From positions 1-10,631 of the forward strand of contig DAOVVQ010000128.1 in assembly GCA_030637065.1 (NCBI GenBank): a stretch of DNA of 10,631 nt, in the 5' to 3' direction. Origin of the DNA: Planctomycetota bacterium. GTDB taxonomy: Bacteria; Planctomycetota; Phycisphaerae; Sedimentisphaerales; Anaerohalosphaeraceae. Below are positions 1 through 6,503 of this stretch, piece after piece (position 1 is the first letter of the stretch; each line of letters opens with the position of its first letter). The position numbers and the translations under genes are program-made. The notes below the pieces were generated by a model. That model had not been told where the DNA came from, did no database searches, and worked only from the letters and a program-made list of their open reading frames with translations.

Positions 1-92
1 CGAGAAAAACCATATTCATCATGAATCCTTTCAAATAAAACCCATGATGAATACACCGGTCATCGGCTCGAATTAACTAAAATTATTATAAT
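1..92. repeat. Left arm of 92-bp inverted repeat (truncated MITE-like palindromic element)
   Basis: This segment is the reverse complement of 10502-10593, with 90 of 92 positions matching (mismatches at 55/10539 and 79/10515). It contains an internal 11-bp perfect stem, TATTCATCATG at 13-23 against CATGATGAATA at 43-53, around a 19-nt loop. The complete right copy continues another 25 bp into an outer stem. The corresponding part of this copy would lie before position 1, so this copy is cut by the window edge or ends there. The inference is a dispersed, non-coding palindromic element present in at least two opposite-facing copies. I cannot see whether it is a MITE, a REP-type element or something else. 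Confidence 0.9.
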
Positions 93-158
93 ACCGGTCC
101 CCCCCAAATATCGCGCGTATGACATGCTTGCGCCAGCGGTATGCCACAGGCCACAGCG

Positions 159-190
159 CGTAGGATGGGTAACTTGTTACCCATGCTACG
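159..190. repeat. REP-like hairpin
   Basis: Arms of 15 bp, CGTAGGATGGGTAAC (159-173) and GTTACCCATGCTACG (176-190), pair with a single G/G mismatch around a 2-nt centre. The CGTAGG...CTACG form resembles the extragenic palindromes common in intergenic DNA of many Gram-negative bacteria. A second hairpin, GCCCG (212-216) with CGGGC (222-226), follows closely. The stretch ATGGCCGGGCTCCA (217-230) recurs in slightly altered form at 10375-10388, which supports repeat-derived DNA on both flanks of the window. Confidence 0.6.
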
Positions 191-248
191 ATGGACGGAA
201 AATCTGGTTTTGCCCGATGGCCGGGCTCCATGTGGATTGATTGATAAA

Positions 249-263
249 TTGGGTGGCACCCAA
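249..263 (-). terminator. Candidate terminator of the minus-strand small gene
   Basis: TTGGGTG at 249-255 and CACCCAA at 257-263 form a perfect palindrome. Read on the minus strand it is a compact hairpin ending in TTT, beginning about 10 nt after the stop codon of the small minus-strand ORF. The T-run is short, so it may equally be another REP-like palindrome. Confidence 0.35.
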
Positions 264-272
264 CGCCGTGTA

Positions 273-482
273 CTAACTTGCTATTTTATCTGGCTTAAAC
301 CTTTGTGCTGCAATGACTTCTGATCTTTTTGCTATGCGGATTTTCGGCTTTCCGGGAGGTTTTTCCCGCTTCTTTTGTGCGTGGTTGCGTGTGCGTTTCT
401 GGCTGGAACGCTTATAAATATCCTGCAATGCTCCGGCAAGAAGCACGCTGAGTTTACTGCTCTTTCGACGCGAGGTGGTCAT
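273..482 (-). CDS. Possible small, very basic hypothetical protein (69 aa)
   Basis: I do not recognise a family. The minus-strand reading from ATG (482-480) to TAG (275-273) gives 69 residues rich in Lys and Arg: a TTSRRKSSK start, a short hydrophobic-helical stretch (LSVLLAGALQDIYKR), then a Lys/Arg/Pro-rich tail. In favour of a real gene: codon choice looks like normal coding DNA, AGGG lies just upstream of the ATG, a hairpin with a short T-run follows the stop, and the gene is divergent from the epimerase across a sensible 143-bp promoter gap. Against it: it is short, lies beside repeat DNA and has no recognisable homolog. A GTG 12 nt upstream (494-492) would add four residues. The high charge suggests nucleic-acid or ribosome binding, but that is only composition. 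Confidence 0.4.
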   Translation of the reverse strand: MTTSRRKSSKLSVLLAGALQDIYKRSSQKRTRNHAQKKREKPPGKPKIRIAKRSEVIAAQRFKPDKIAS

Positions 483-534
483 GCACCCTCGCACAACCCG
501 CAGAGCCCCGGCTGGACTCCATGACCGCCCGTTC

Positions 535-562
535 TTGCAATCGGGTGGCGATTTTGTATACT
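535..562 (+). promoter_or_regulatory. Sigma-70-type promoter of the epimerase gene
   Basis: TTGCAA (535-540, 4 of 6 to the consensus -35) and TATACT (557-562, 5 of 6 to the consensus -10) are separated by 16 nt. Transcription would start near 569, giving a leader of roughly 57 nt before the ATG at 626. Confidence 0.6.
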
Positions 563-625
563 CTGCGTTATCTCTGTTGTGAAAAATGCGAATCCGTGTC
601 TTAAAATACCGAAAAGGGTCATTTA

Positions 626-1564
626 ATGGAAAGATTTCTTATCACTGGTGGGGCCGGCTTCATCGGCTCTAACATCTGCCGCCAGCTCGTATCGGAAGGC
701 TGCTTCGTCCGCGTCGTCGACAACCTGATCACCGGCAATAAAGCCAATCTTGACGGCATAATAGACAAGATCGAGTACATCGAGGCTGACATGGGCGACC
801 CGAATATCGCCGGTGGACTGATGAAGGACATCGACATCGTATTGCACCAGGGCGCCGTCCCCAGCGTGCCGAAAAGCGTCGACGACCCGGCAACCACCCA
901 CAAACACTGCGTTGACGCGACCTTCACCCTGCTCCTGGCTGCCCGCGACGCTGGCGTTAAACGCTTCGTCTACGCCGCCAGCTCATCGTCATACGGCGAC
1001 AGCCCGACCATGCCCAAAGTCGAGACAATGGTCACCAACCCCCTCTCGCCCTACGCCGTCGCCAAGCTCGTCGGCGAGTACTACTGCAAGGTCTTCTATT
1101 CCGTATTCGGCCTGGAAACCATCGCGCTTCGCTATTTCAACGTCTTCGGGCCCAACCAGGACCCCACCAGCCAATACGCCGCTGCCATACCAGCCTTTGT
1201 AACCGCGATATTAAAGGATCAGTCGCCCACCGTATACGGCGACGGCGAGCAGAGCCGCGATTTTTCATACATCGACAACGTCGTCGAGGCAAATCTCTTA
1301 GCTGGACGGGCCCCAAAAACCGAAGGCCAGGTCGTCAATATAGCCTGCGGCGAGCAGATCACCATAAATGCCGTAATCGGCCTGATCAATCAACTCCTCG
1401 GAAAAGACGTCAAAACCAACTACGCACCCCAGCGGGCCGGCGACGTCAAACACTCACTCGCCGACATCACCCTCGCAGAAAAGGTCATCGGATACAAACC
1501 AGTAACAGACTTCCGAACCGGTCTCGAAAAAGCAATCCAATGGTACCGAGAAAACCTGATCTAA
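626..1564 (+). CDS. NAD-dependent nucleotide-sugar epimerase/dehydratase (extended SDR)
   Basis: A 312-residue extended short-chain dehydrogenase/reductase that would act in the cytoplasm on a UDP- or other NDP-sugar for surface polysaccharide synthesis. The N-terminal Rossmann motif TGGAGFIGS (7-15) binds NAD. The catalytic YxxxK is Y143-AVA-K147, with the serine of the triad in the SSSSY stretch at 119-123. The substrate-side motifs RYFNVFGP (169-176) and RDFSYIDNVV (211-220) are typical of the GalE/WbpP/TviC group. The C-terminal QRAGDVKHSLAD stretch (270-280) is especially like UDP-N-acetylhexosamine 4-epimerases. Exact substrate cannot be read from sequence. AAAAGGG (612-618) lies 7 nt before the ATG, and a promoter is visible upstream. 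It stands alone, with no glycosyltransferase neighbours in view. Its last codons are copied in the tandem repeat that follows. Confidence 0.93.
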   Translation: MERFLITGGAGFIGSNICRQLVSEGCFVRVVDNLITGNKANLDGIIDKIEYIEADMGDPNIAGGLMKDIDIVLHQGAVPSVPKSVDDPATTHKHCVDATFTLLLAARDAGVKRFVYAASSSSYGDSPTMPKVETMVTNPLSPYAVAKLVGEYYCKVFYSVFGLETIALRYFNVFGPNQDPTSQYAAAIPAFVTAILKDQSPTVYGDGEQSRDFSYIDNVVEANLLAGRAPKTEGQVVNIACGEQITINAVIGLINQLLGKDVKTNYAPQRAGDVKHSLADITLAEKVIGYKPVTDFRTGLEKAIQWYRENLI

Positions 1565-1668
1565 ACCGCCAACTGGCGACGAATTCGCCACCGCCCCGCA
1601 AAAGCGGGTACCGGGAAAACTTGACCTGAATCGCCCCGCTGGCGACGGATAACGCCCCGCCAAGAGCG
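1542..1668 (+). repeat. Two degenerate ~63-bp tandem repeats overlapping the epimerase 3' end
   Basis: Copy 1 (1542-1606) begins GGTACCGAGAAAACCTGA and includes the last seven codons and stop of the epimerase gene. Copy 2 (1607-1668) begins GGTACCGGGAAAACTTGA. Both continue through CTGGCGACG to a common end, AAAAGCG / AAGAGCG. The copies differ by scattered substitutions and small gaps, so the duplication is old. Small hairpins such as CCGC-AAAA-GCGG (1596-1607) lie inside. Confidence 0.75.
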
Positions 1669-1764
1669 TTTTTTCGCACTACTCCGGGAAAAACCGGAGG
1701 CGGATCTTGCACTGTTCCGGGAAAAAATCGGAGGCGGATTTTCGCACTATTCCGGGGAAAAACC
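1664..1764 (+). repeat. Three ~34-bp imperfect tandem repeats with internal hairpin
   Basis: Units at 1664-1695, 1696-1729 and 1730-1764 share GCACTRYTCCGGGRAAAA. The TCCGG-(A-rich)-CCGGA portion can fold into a small stem in each unit. The CCGGGAAAA core also occurs at 1611 and, as CCGAGAAAA, at 1547, so this array appears to have grown from the preceding repeats. Function is unknown; repeated weak hairpins could attenuate or terminate transcription after the epimerase. Confidence 0.75.
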
Positions 1765-1938
1765 GGCATTACCGTGCAAGCCAGACCCACAAAGCCCTGC
1801 TAATTTCTCGACAACCCCCCTTTAAGGCAAAAAAACCGCCCTCTCCGATTTGACTGACCTTTCATCATTTCTTACGTTTTAACTGTAAGCACTAAAAACG
1901 CAACTGATGACTCAATTTCCACGAATTTGAGGACCAAT

Positions 1939-3408
1939 ATGAGTAAGACCTGGGCAATATGGGCGATTCTGTTCCTTCTGGCGGGTATTATCGGGCTTGG
2001 TAATGCTCTCGTCGAGAGGCACGCCGAGCAACTTCAAACCGCCGCCCATCGCGAACAGTACAGCGAAGCGAGCACCGGGTATCTCGAACGATATAACCAA
2101 TGGAGCCAACTCACTCCAGAGCAGCAGCAGGACAACCCCTGGGGCCAGGGCCTCCATGGCGGCGGAAAAGACACCGAGCAATTCAAAGAAGAGCAGCAAA
2201 CAAGACTAAAAGCGGACCTTTCAGCCCTTGCCGCCGGCGTTAAGAAGCCTCAGGCGTTGGCCGATATTCAATATGGACACGGCTGGCAGCAGGAAGTTGA
2301 TAAATATCGTAAAGAAAAGGAGTTACGAGACGCCATAGCCATCGCATCGATGGTCAGCACGTTGGCCGGATTTATCATGCTCGCCGGGTATGCGGTTAAA
2401 CGATTTGCCAAAGCACGAGCCGACCGCAGCGAAGCGTCGAAGGCCGATTCGAACGACATGACAGATCAGGCCCAGGACGAGCCCGAGGCTGGGATAGAGG
2501 CTGGGATAGAAACCGATACCGGCGCCAAGACCAAAACTAAGGCTAAGAATAAGAGTAAGAGTAAAGGTAAGGGTAAGAATAAAACTGTGACTACTGCTAA
2601 TACCGCAACTGAACAGGAAATGGAAGTGATATCACAGCAGAGCCCCGATCAGAGTGATTCCGATGTCGGGCAGAGTGATCCTGATGCCGGGCAGTTTGCC
2701 GGCGAGCATCTCCCTCAGGAGTCGGCGGTCGCCTCCGAAGATGGTCCCGGGCCCGGAAGTTCCGCGGGATATTTCCAGAGCCTTGGTATGCAGCAGGACA
2801 AATCCGGGGCAACGGCAGTGATGGAAAAATCCGGGTCAACGGCGGTAAAGAAACTGCTCAGTGGTCGCGGTGGTGGTCTGGAGAACCTTGGTGGAAAGGT
2901 CGCTCAAGCATCGTCGGATTTGCAGGTTGACACGCTCATGTCGACCGAGCCCGTCAGGCAGGATGACCTTAGCGAGTTGACTCAGGAGGTCTCGGCGATT
3001 CGCGAGTTTGCCGCCCAACAGCAGGACAGGGTTCGCCAGTTGCAGGACGGTTACGACTGGGGAATTATAAAGCGATTTTGCATTCGGGTCATTCGGTGCA
3101 TCGACAATCTTGACGATCGTATCAAGAAGCTCTGCGAGGAAGGCCTGGAGACGGAATATATGGAAGATGTTCGCGACGAGCTGGTTTTTTCATTAGAGTC
3201 CAGCGGCGTCGAGCAGTTCGAGCCCGAGTTGGGCAGCGACTACCGGGGTCAGGAAAAACTTGCCGAGGCGGTGCGGACCAGAGAGCCCGCCGACACGCCA
3301 GATCTTACCGGCAAGATCGCCGAGATAGTCAGGCCCGGTTATAAGTATGTAGTCAGTGACGAAGATATGAAGATCGTGCGAAGTTCACGCGTCAAACTCT
3401 ACGGTTAA
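1939..3408 (+). CDS. Membrane-anchored GrpE-like protein (putative nucleotide exchange factor for the adjacent Hsp70)
   Basis: A 489-residue protein. Two hydrophobic segments are visible (about 4-22 and 132-153). The flanking charges (KRFAKAR after the second) place both ends in the cytoplasm and a ~108-residue polar loop outside. A low-complexity linker follows (about 160-335), with a Lys-alternating stretch at 197-216 and acidic, Ser/Gln-rich parts. A helical region (338-420) precedes a C-terminal beta-like domain. There, GVEQFEPELGSDYRGQEKLAEA and GKIAEIVRPGYKY...KIVRSSRVKLYG resemble the closing part of GrpE, the DnaK ADP-release factor; normal GrpE is only about 200 residues and soluble. 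Assignment rests on that C-terminal match plus the Hsp70 gene 74 nt downstream. The start is the ATG preceded by GAGGAC (1929-1934), the same signal used by the Hsp70; an upstream TTG at 1927 would put the signal inside the gene. A weak promoter may lie near 1850-1878 (TTGACT, poor -10). Confidence 0.75.
   Translation: MSKTWAIWAILFLLAGIIGLGNALVERHAEQLQTAAHREQYSEASTGYLERYNQWSQLTPEQQQDNPWGQGLHGGGKDTEQFKEEQQTRLKADLSALAAGVKKPQALADIQYGHGWQQEVDKYRKEKELRDAIAIASMVSTLAGFIMLAGYAVKRFAKARADRSEASKADSNDMTDQAQDEPEAGIEAGIETDTGAKTKTKAKNKSKSKGKGKNKTVTTANTATEQEMEVISQQSPDQSDSDVGQSDPDAGQFAGEHLPQESAVASEDGPGPGSSAGYFQSLGMQQDKSGATAVMEKSGSTAVKKLLSGRGGGLENLGGKVAQASSDLQVDTLMSTEPVRQDDLSELTQEVSAIREFAAQQQDRVRQLQDGYDWGIIKRFCIRVIRCIDNLDDRIKKLCEEGLETEYMEDVRDELVFSLESSGVEQFEPELGSDYRGQEKLAEAVRTREPADTPDLTGKIAEIVRPGYKYVVSDEDMKIVRSSRVKLYG
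2525..2586 (+). repeat. Degenerate hexanucleotide repeat encoding a Lys-rich linker
   Basis: About ten units of the form NNTAAG/AAGNNT encode alternating lysines with Thr, Ala, Asn, Ser or Gly. Nearby the same gene has a 12-bp duplication (GAGGCTGGGATA twice, about 2485-2510) and a 21-bp duplication (CAGAGTGATYCYGATGYCGGG, about 2650-2691). The linker therefore seems to grow by slippage and may vary in length between strains. Confidence 0.7.
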
Positions 3409-3479
3409 GTGTTTTTAGCGATAAGTGAGGACAAATCAAACTCTACGGTTAGGTGTTATTAGCGATAGGTGAGGACAAA
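3392..3479 (+). repeat. 44-bp tandem duplication spanning the grpE-like 3' end and the Hsp70 ribosome binding site
   Basis: Copies at 3392-3435 and 3436-3479 differ at 3 of 44 positions. Each contains the last codons and stop of the upstream gene and a GAGGAC Shine-Dalgarno sequence (3427-3432 and 3471-3476). Only the second is followed at proper distance by an ATG (3483). The first ribosome binding site therefore has no obvious start codon. Confidence 0.92.
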
Positions 3480-3482
3480 AAA

Positions 3483-5033
3483 ATGGCTGATATAGCGGGA
3501 ATAGACCTTGGGACAACGTTTTCGGCAATTGCCATACTAAACAGCATCGGTAAGCCAGAGATCGTGCCCAACGCCGAAGGGGAAAGGATCACACCCTCTG
3601 CGATCTACTTCGACGAAGAGGATACTGAAATAATTCGCGTTGGCATCGAGGCCGTAAATTCGCGGCAGCTCAATCCCGACCGCTCGGTCCGCTGGATCAA
3701 GCGTTATATGGGAGACGACGAGTATCGAAAGAGCATAGATGACAAACAGTGGACGCCCGAGGAGCTGTCGAGTCTGATCCTGAAGAAACTCAAGCAGGAC
3801 GCCGGCAGCGAGCACGGTGAAATAACCGATGTGGTCATTTCGGTTCCCGCCCACTTTGACGAGATCCGCCGCAAGGCAACTATGGATGCCGGCAAGATGG
3901 CCGGTCTTAACGTGATAGGGATCGTCAACGAGCCCGTCGCAGCGGCTCTTTATTATGCGACCAACAACGACGTTTCCGGGCGGGTGCTGGTTTATGACCT
4001 TGGCGGCGGAACGTTCGACGTTACGGTGCTGGACATCGACGGCAAGGAAATAAATATTATCTGTTCGCAGGGCGACCACGCGCTGGGCGGTGTAGACTTT
4101 GACAACAAGATCGTGGAAATATTCGAGCGCAGCTATCGTGAAAAATTCGACGCCGACCTCATCGAGACCGACGAAGACCGGGCCAAGTATGAGGACGAAG
4201 CGGAAGACGTCAAGAAGACTCTGTCGCGTCGTAATGTGGCCAAGAAGATGCTTTACGGTTCGGCTGGGAGCATGAAAGTAGAGATCAGCAGGGAGGATTT
4301 CGAAGAGGCCATAGGGCCCCTGATCAGTCGTACCGATATGCTGGTCGACGTGATACTCAAGGAAGCCAAATGCAAAGCCGGCGATATCAACAAGGTGCTG
4401 CTGGTTGGCGGAAGTACGCGGATACCCACGATCCAGGGTCGGCTGGAAGAGAAGTTCGGATTCGCTCCCGAGATAGCCGTCAATGTCGACGAGTGCGTCT
4501 CGTTAGGGGCGGCGATCCATGCCGGTCTGACAAAGCTAAGGGATGAGCCCAACGAGGTATCTTCGGGCGTCGCCGGCGGGCTCAAAGACGTAAAGCTCAC
4601 CGATGTCTGCAATCACAGCTATGGAACTATATGTGCCCCCCGCGACAGCGAGACCGGGCAATATGTTATTGAAAACTCGATCATCCTCGACAAGAATACG
4701 CCTCTGCCCTGCTCGAAGGCCCAGACATTTTACACGATGGTAGACGGCCAGACCGAACTTCAGGTCAGCATCACGCAGGGTGAGGACAAGGACCCTGATT
4801 ATGTCAATAAGATGGCCACGGAGATATTCGAGTTGCCCGCCGGTCGTCCCGCAAACCGGCCTATCAATGTTACCTACAGCTACGATGCAAACCAGCGGAT
4901 GCACTGCACGTTCGAGGATGTCGATTCCGGCAGTGTGCTCGAGGTCGAGTTTGCCGTAGGCGATAACGGTCAGTTGAGCGACAAGAATGTCAGCGCCAAG
5001 GCCGCCCAACTGGAAGGTTTAAAGGTTAAGTAA
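3483..5033 (+). CDS. Short (lidless) Hsp70/DnaK-family chaperone
   Basis: A 516-residue Hsp70; DnaK is about 638. The ATPase domain is complete: IDLGTTFSAIA (7-17, phosphate 1), the catalytic-region lysine in WIKRYMG (71-77), VPAHFDEIRRKAT (121-133), NEPVAAALYY (149-158), YDLGGGTFDV (171-180, phosphate 2), GDHALGGVDFD (197-207) and LLVGGSTRIP (306-315, adenosine). The usual VLLLDVTPLSLG linker is replaced by DVKLTDVCNHSYG (369-381). A DnaK-like substrate-binding beta sandwich (about 382-495) follows, including ILDKNTPLPCSKAQTFYT. The chain then ends, so the alpha-helical lid and EEVD/K-type tail are absent. Start is the ATG after GAGGAC (3471-3476); a GTG at 3453 is rejected because it precedes that signal. 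It sits between a GrpE-like gene and a DjlA-like gene, so it probably works at the inner face of the membrane. It is likely a specialised paralog, not the housekeeping DnaK. Confidence 0.95.
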   Translation: MADIAGIDLGTTFSAIAILNSIGKPEIVPNAEGERITPSAIYFDEEDTEIIRVGIEAVNSRQLNPDRSVRWIKRYMGDDEYRKSIDDKQWTPEELSSLILKKLKQDAGSEHGEITDVVISVPAHFDEIRRKATMDAGKMAGLNVIGIVNEPVAAALYYATNNDVSGRVLVYDLGGGTFDVTVLDIDGKEINIICSQGDHALGGVDFDNKIVEIFERSYREKFDADLIETDEDRAKYEDEAEDVKKTLSRRNVAKKMLYGSAGSMKVEISREDFEEAIGPLISRTDMLVDVILKEAKCKAGDINKVLLVGGSTRIPTIQGRLEEKFGFAPEIAVNVDECVSLGAAIHAGLTKLRDEPNEVSSGVAGGLKDVKLTDVCNHSYGTICAPRDSETGQYVIENSIILDKNTPLPCSKAQTFYTMVDGQTELQVSITQGEDKDPDYVNKMATEIFELPAGRPANRPINVTYSYDANQRMHCTFEDVDSGSVLEVEFAVGDNGQLSDKNVSAKAAQLEGLKVK

Positions 5034-5054
5034 TATCGGTCTTAAGGTCGGGAT

Positions 5055-6245
5055 ATGCTTGAAGTAATTCTAATATCTATAATAGTTATGATATGGATTT
5101 GCTTCGGGCGTACGGCAAAGTGGCATATAGCATTCCTGCGGCCCGGGGCCAAACGATCCGAATCGCCCGGCAGCGGCAGATTTCGCTGTACGGTGCAATT
5201 GCAGAAGGAACCCGGCGGCACCGAGGTTTTCATCGTCAAGATCAAGGGACGTGTAGTTACACCTTCGGATATGTATGACATGGACATCCAGGTCCTGCTG
5301 GCCGATGTCACCGATGGTGCGGACGATCCTAAGCCCGTACTCGGAACCGTAAGCCAGTGGCAAATGGAGGACTCACCTGTTTTTTGCTACCGGGTACACA
5401 ACGGCAAGATACCCCGCCGGGAGCTGCGTATCTCCGAGTGGATGACGGTTGCGACCATCAGGGCCGATTACCTGCAATTTCCCAGGCAGGGAAGAAGAAA
5501 GATTCAGTTCGTGGCGTCACTGATATCCCATCAGAGCAGTGCCGAACTTGTCTGCGCTGGCGCTGTAATGGACTACGAGAACGCGCAGACGGGCTACATC
5601 GATATAACCGAAGACAACAATCAGGCCAGGGTGCTGACCGTCCGGCTGGCGGTTGCCGTCGCAGACTCGGAGGGGCGGAGCAATCAGGCGCAGCTCGATG
5701 TTATCAGGCAGTGGATAGACGAACACATCATGGCCTGCCAATCCAATACGGGCAAGCTGGTTATCAGGGATCTGCTGGGGGGCGCACTGAGAGAGACGGC
5801 TGAGTTGATCGAGTCGAACAGGCAAGTTGACATCGAATCGGTTGGTCGTGAAATGGCCCGGGCGTTGGAGGTTATCGAAAGGTATAACGCGATCGAGCTT
5901 TGTCTGCGCATAGCCGGTCAGGGTGACGAGATCAGCGGCAGGCAGATCGACATTCTCAGACGGACGGCGGAACTGCTTGATATCGATGGCGAAAAGTTTC
6001 GAGCTATGGCTCAGAAACTCCTGCCCGTCAGGTCCGGCCGGGGCGACTACACTAACTTCATTCTCGGTATAACCGACGATATGACCGTCGAAGATAAACG
6101 AGAGCAGCTCAACGACGAATACTGCAAGTGGAACGGGCGTGTGACAAGTCGGGACACGACGATCCAGGACCAGGCCGACGAGATGCTGGCCCTGATCGCC
6201 CAGGTACGAAACGACTGCGTCGAGCAGCCTTGCGCAAACGGGTAA
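5055..6245 (+). CDS. Membrane-anchored TerB-like protein with degenerate J-like domain (DjlA-type architecture)
   Basis: A 396-residue protein starting 21 nt after the Hsp70 stop, with TAAGG (5043-5047) 7 nt before its ATG, hence the same operon. Residues 2-18 form one membrane helix, followed by basic residues, so the rest should be cytoplasmic. Residues about 40-180 look beta-rich and are unrecognised. Residues 192-325 resemble the all-helical TerB fold: VRLAVAVADSEGRSNQAQLD is like the acidic start of TerB repeats, and IAGQGDEISGRQIDILRRTA repeats the pattern. Residues 331-386 (DYTNFILGITDDMT...EYCKWNGRVT...) line up with a J domain (DYYxILGVxxDAT...), but the Hsp70-activating HPD is replaced by WNG (359-361). 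E. coli DjlA has the same order, TM-TerB-J. I infer a co-chaperone or adaptor of the adjacent Hsp70. The J assignment is weaker than the TerB one. Confidence 0.72.
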   Translation: MLEVILISIIVMIWICFGRTAKWHIAFLRPGAKRSESPGSGRFRCTVQLQKEPGGTEVFIVKIKGRVVTPSDMYDMDIQVLLADVTDGADDPKPVLGTVSQWQMEDSPVFCYRVHNGKIPRRELRISEWMTVATIRADYLQFPRQGRRKIQFVASLISHQSSAELVCAGAVMDYENAQTGYIDITEDNNQARVLTVRLAVAVADSEGRSNQAQLDVIRQWIDEHIMACQSNTGKLVIRDLLGGALRETAELIESNRQVDIESVGREMARALEVIERYNAIELCLRIAGQGDEISGRQIDILRRTAELLDIDGEKFRAMAQKLLPVRSGRGDYTNFILGITDDMTVEDKREQLNDEYCKWNGRVTSRDTTIQDQADEMLALIAQVRNDCVEQPCANG

Positions 6246-6261
6246 AAGGGCCAAAGCATCG

Positions 6262-6288
6262 AACACCGGCGACGTTCAAGGTGTTTTT
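6262..6288 (+). terminator. Weak candidate terminator after the Hsp70 operon
   Basis: AACACC (6262-6267) can pair with GGTGTT (6280-6285) across a 12-nt loop, followed by a short T-run, 17 nt after the stop of the TerB/J-like gene. The stem is short and the loop long, so strength is doubtful. Confidence 0.3.
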
Positions 6289-6332
6289 CGGTTATGGCCA
6301 GGACATCTCTTAACAGCCATTCCTATCCATTC

Positions 6333-6370
6333 CTGACCGAATAATTCCGGTAATTTTATATTTTTTTTAC
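6333..6370 (+). promoter_or_regulatory. T-rich candidate control region before cheD
   Basis: CTGACC (6333-6338) and TATATT (6357-6362) are 18 nt apart and could form a promoter for cheD. The same stretch has a small ACCG/CGGT stem followed by a T-rich tract and could instead end the previous operon. The sequence alone does not decide between them. Confidence 0.25.
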
Positions 6371-6503
6371 GGTTTTACCCTTGCTCGCTGCGGTCAGGGC
6401 CCTTACACTCAAACAGTTCATTTACGGGAATGAGCAGACTGGCATTGGGCAGGTTGCTGGTCCAGTTGTATCACAATCTGTGGTTTTGTGGTGTGAGATC
6501 GAT

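Noticed and set aside
141..323. 60-aa plus-strand reading frame
   Set aside because: It runs through REP-like hairpins, lacks a ribosome site, has no recognisable composition and overlaps the better minus-strand candidate.
1664..1764. Short regularly spaced repeats that could suggest a CRISPR array
   Set aside because: The units are contiguous and imperfect, without unique spacers, and no cas genes are present; they are ordinary tandem repeats.
3453..3482. Upstream GTG start for the Hsp70
   Set aside because: It would place the GAGGAC ribosome site inside the gene and add residues before the conserved N-terminal strand.
5517..6266. 249-aa minus-strand open frame
   Set aside because: It lies wholly antisense to the TerB/J-like gene, which has the domains, ribosome site and operon position; the frame is a shadow of its codon bias.
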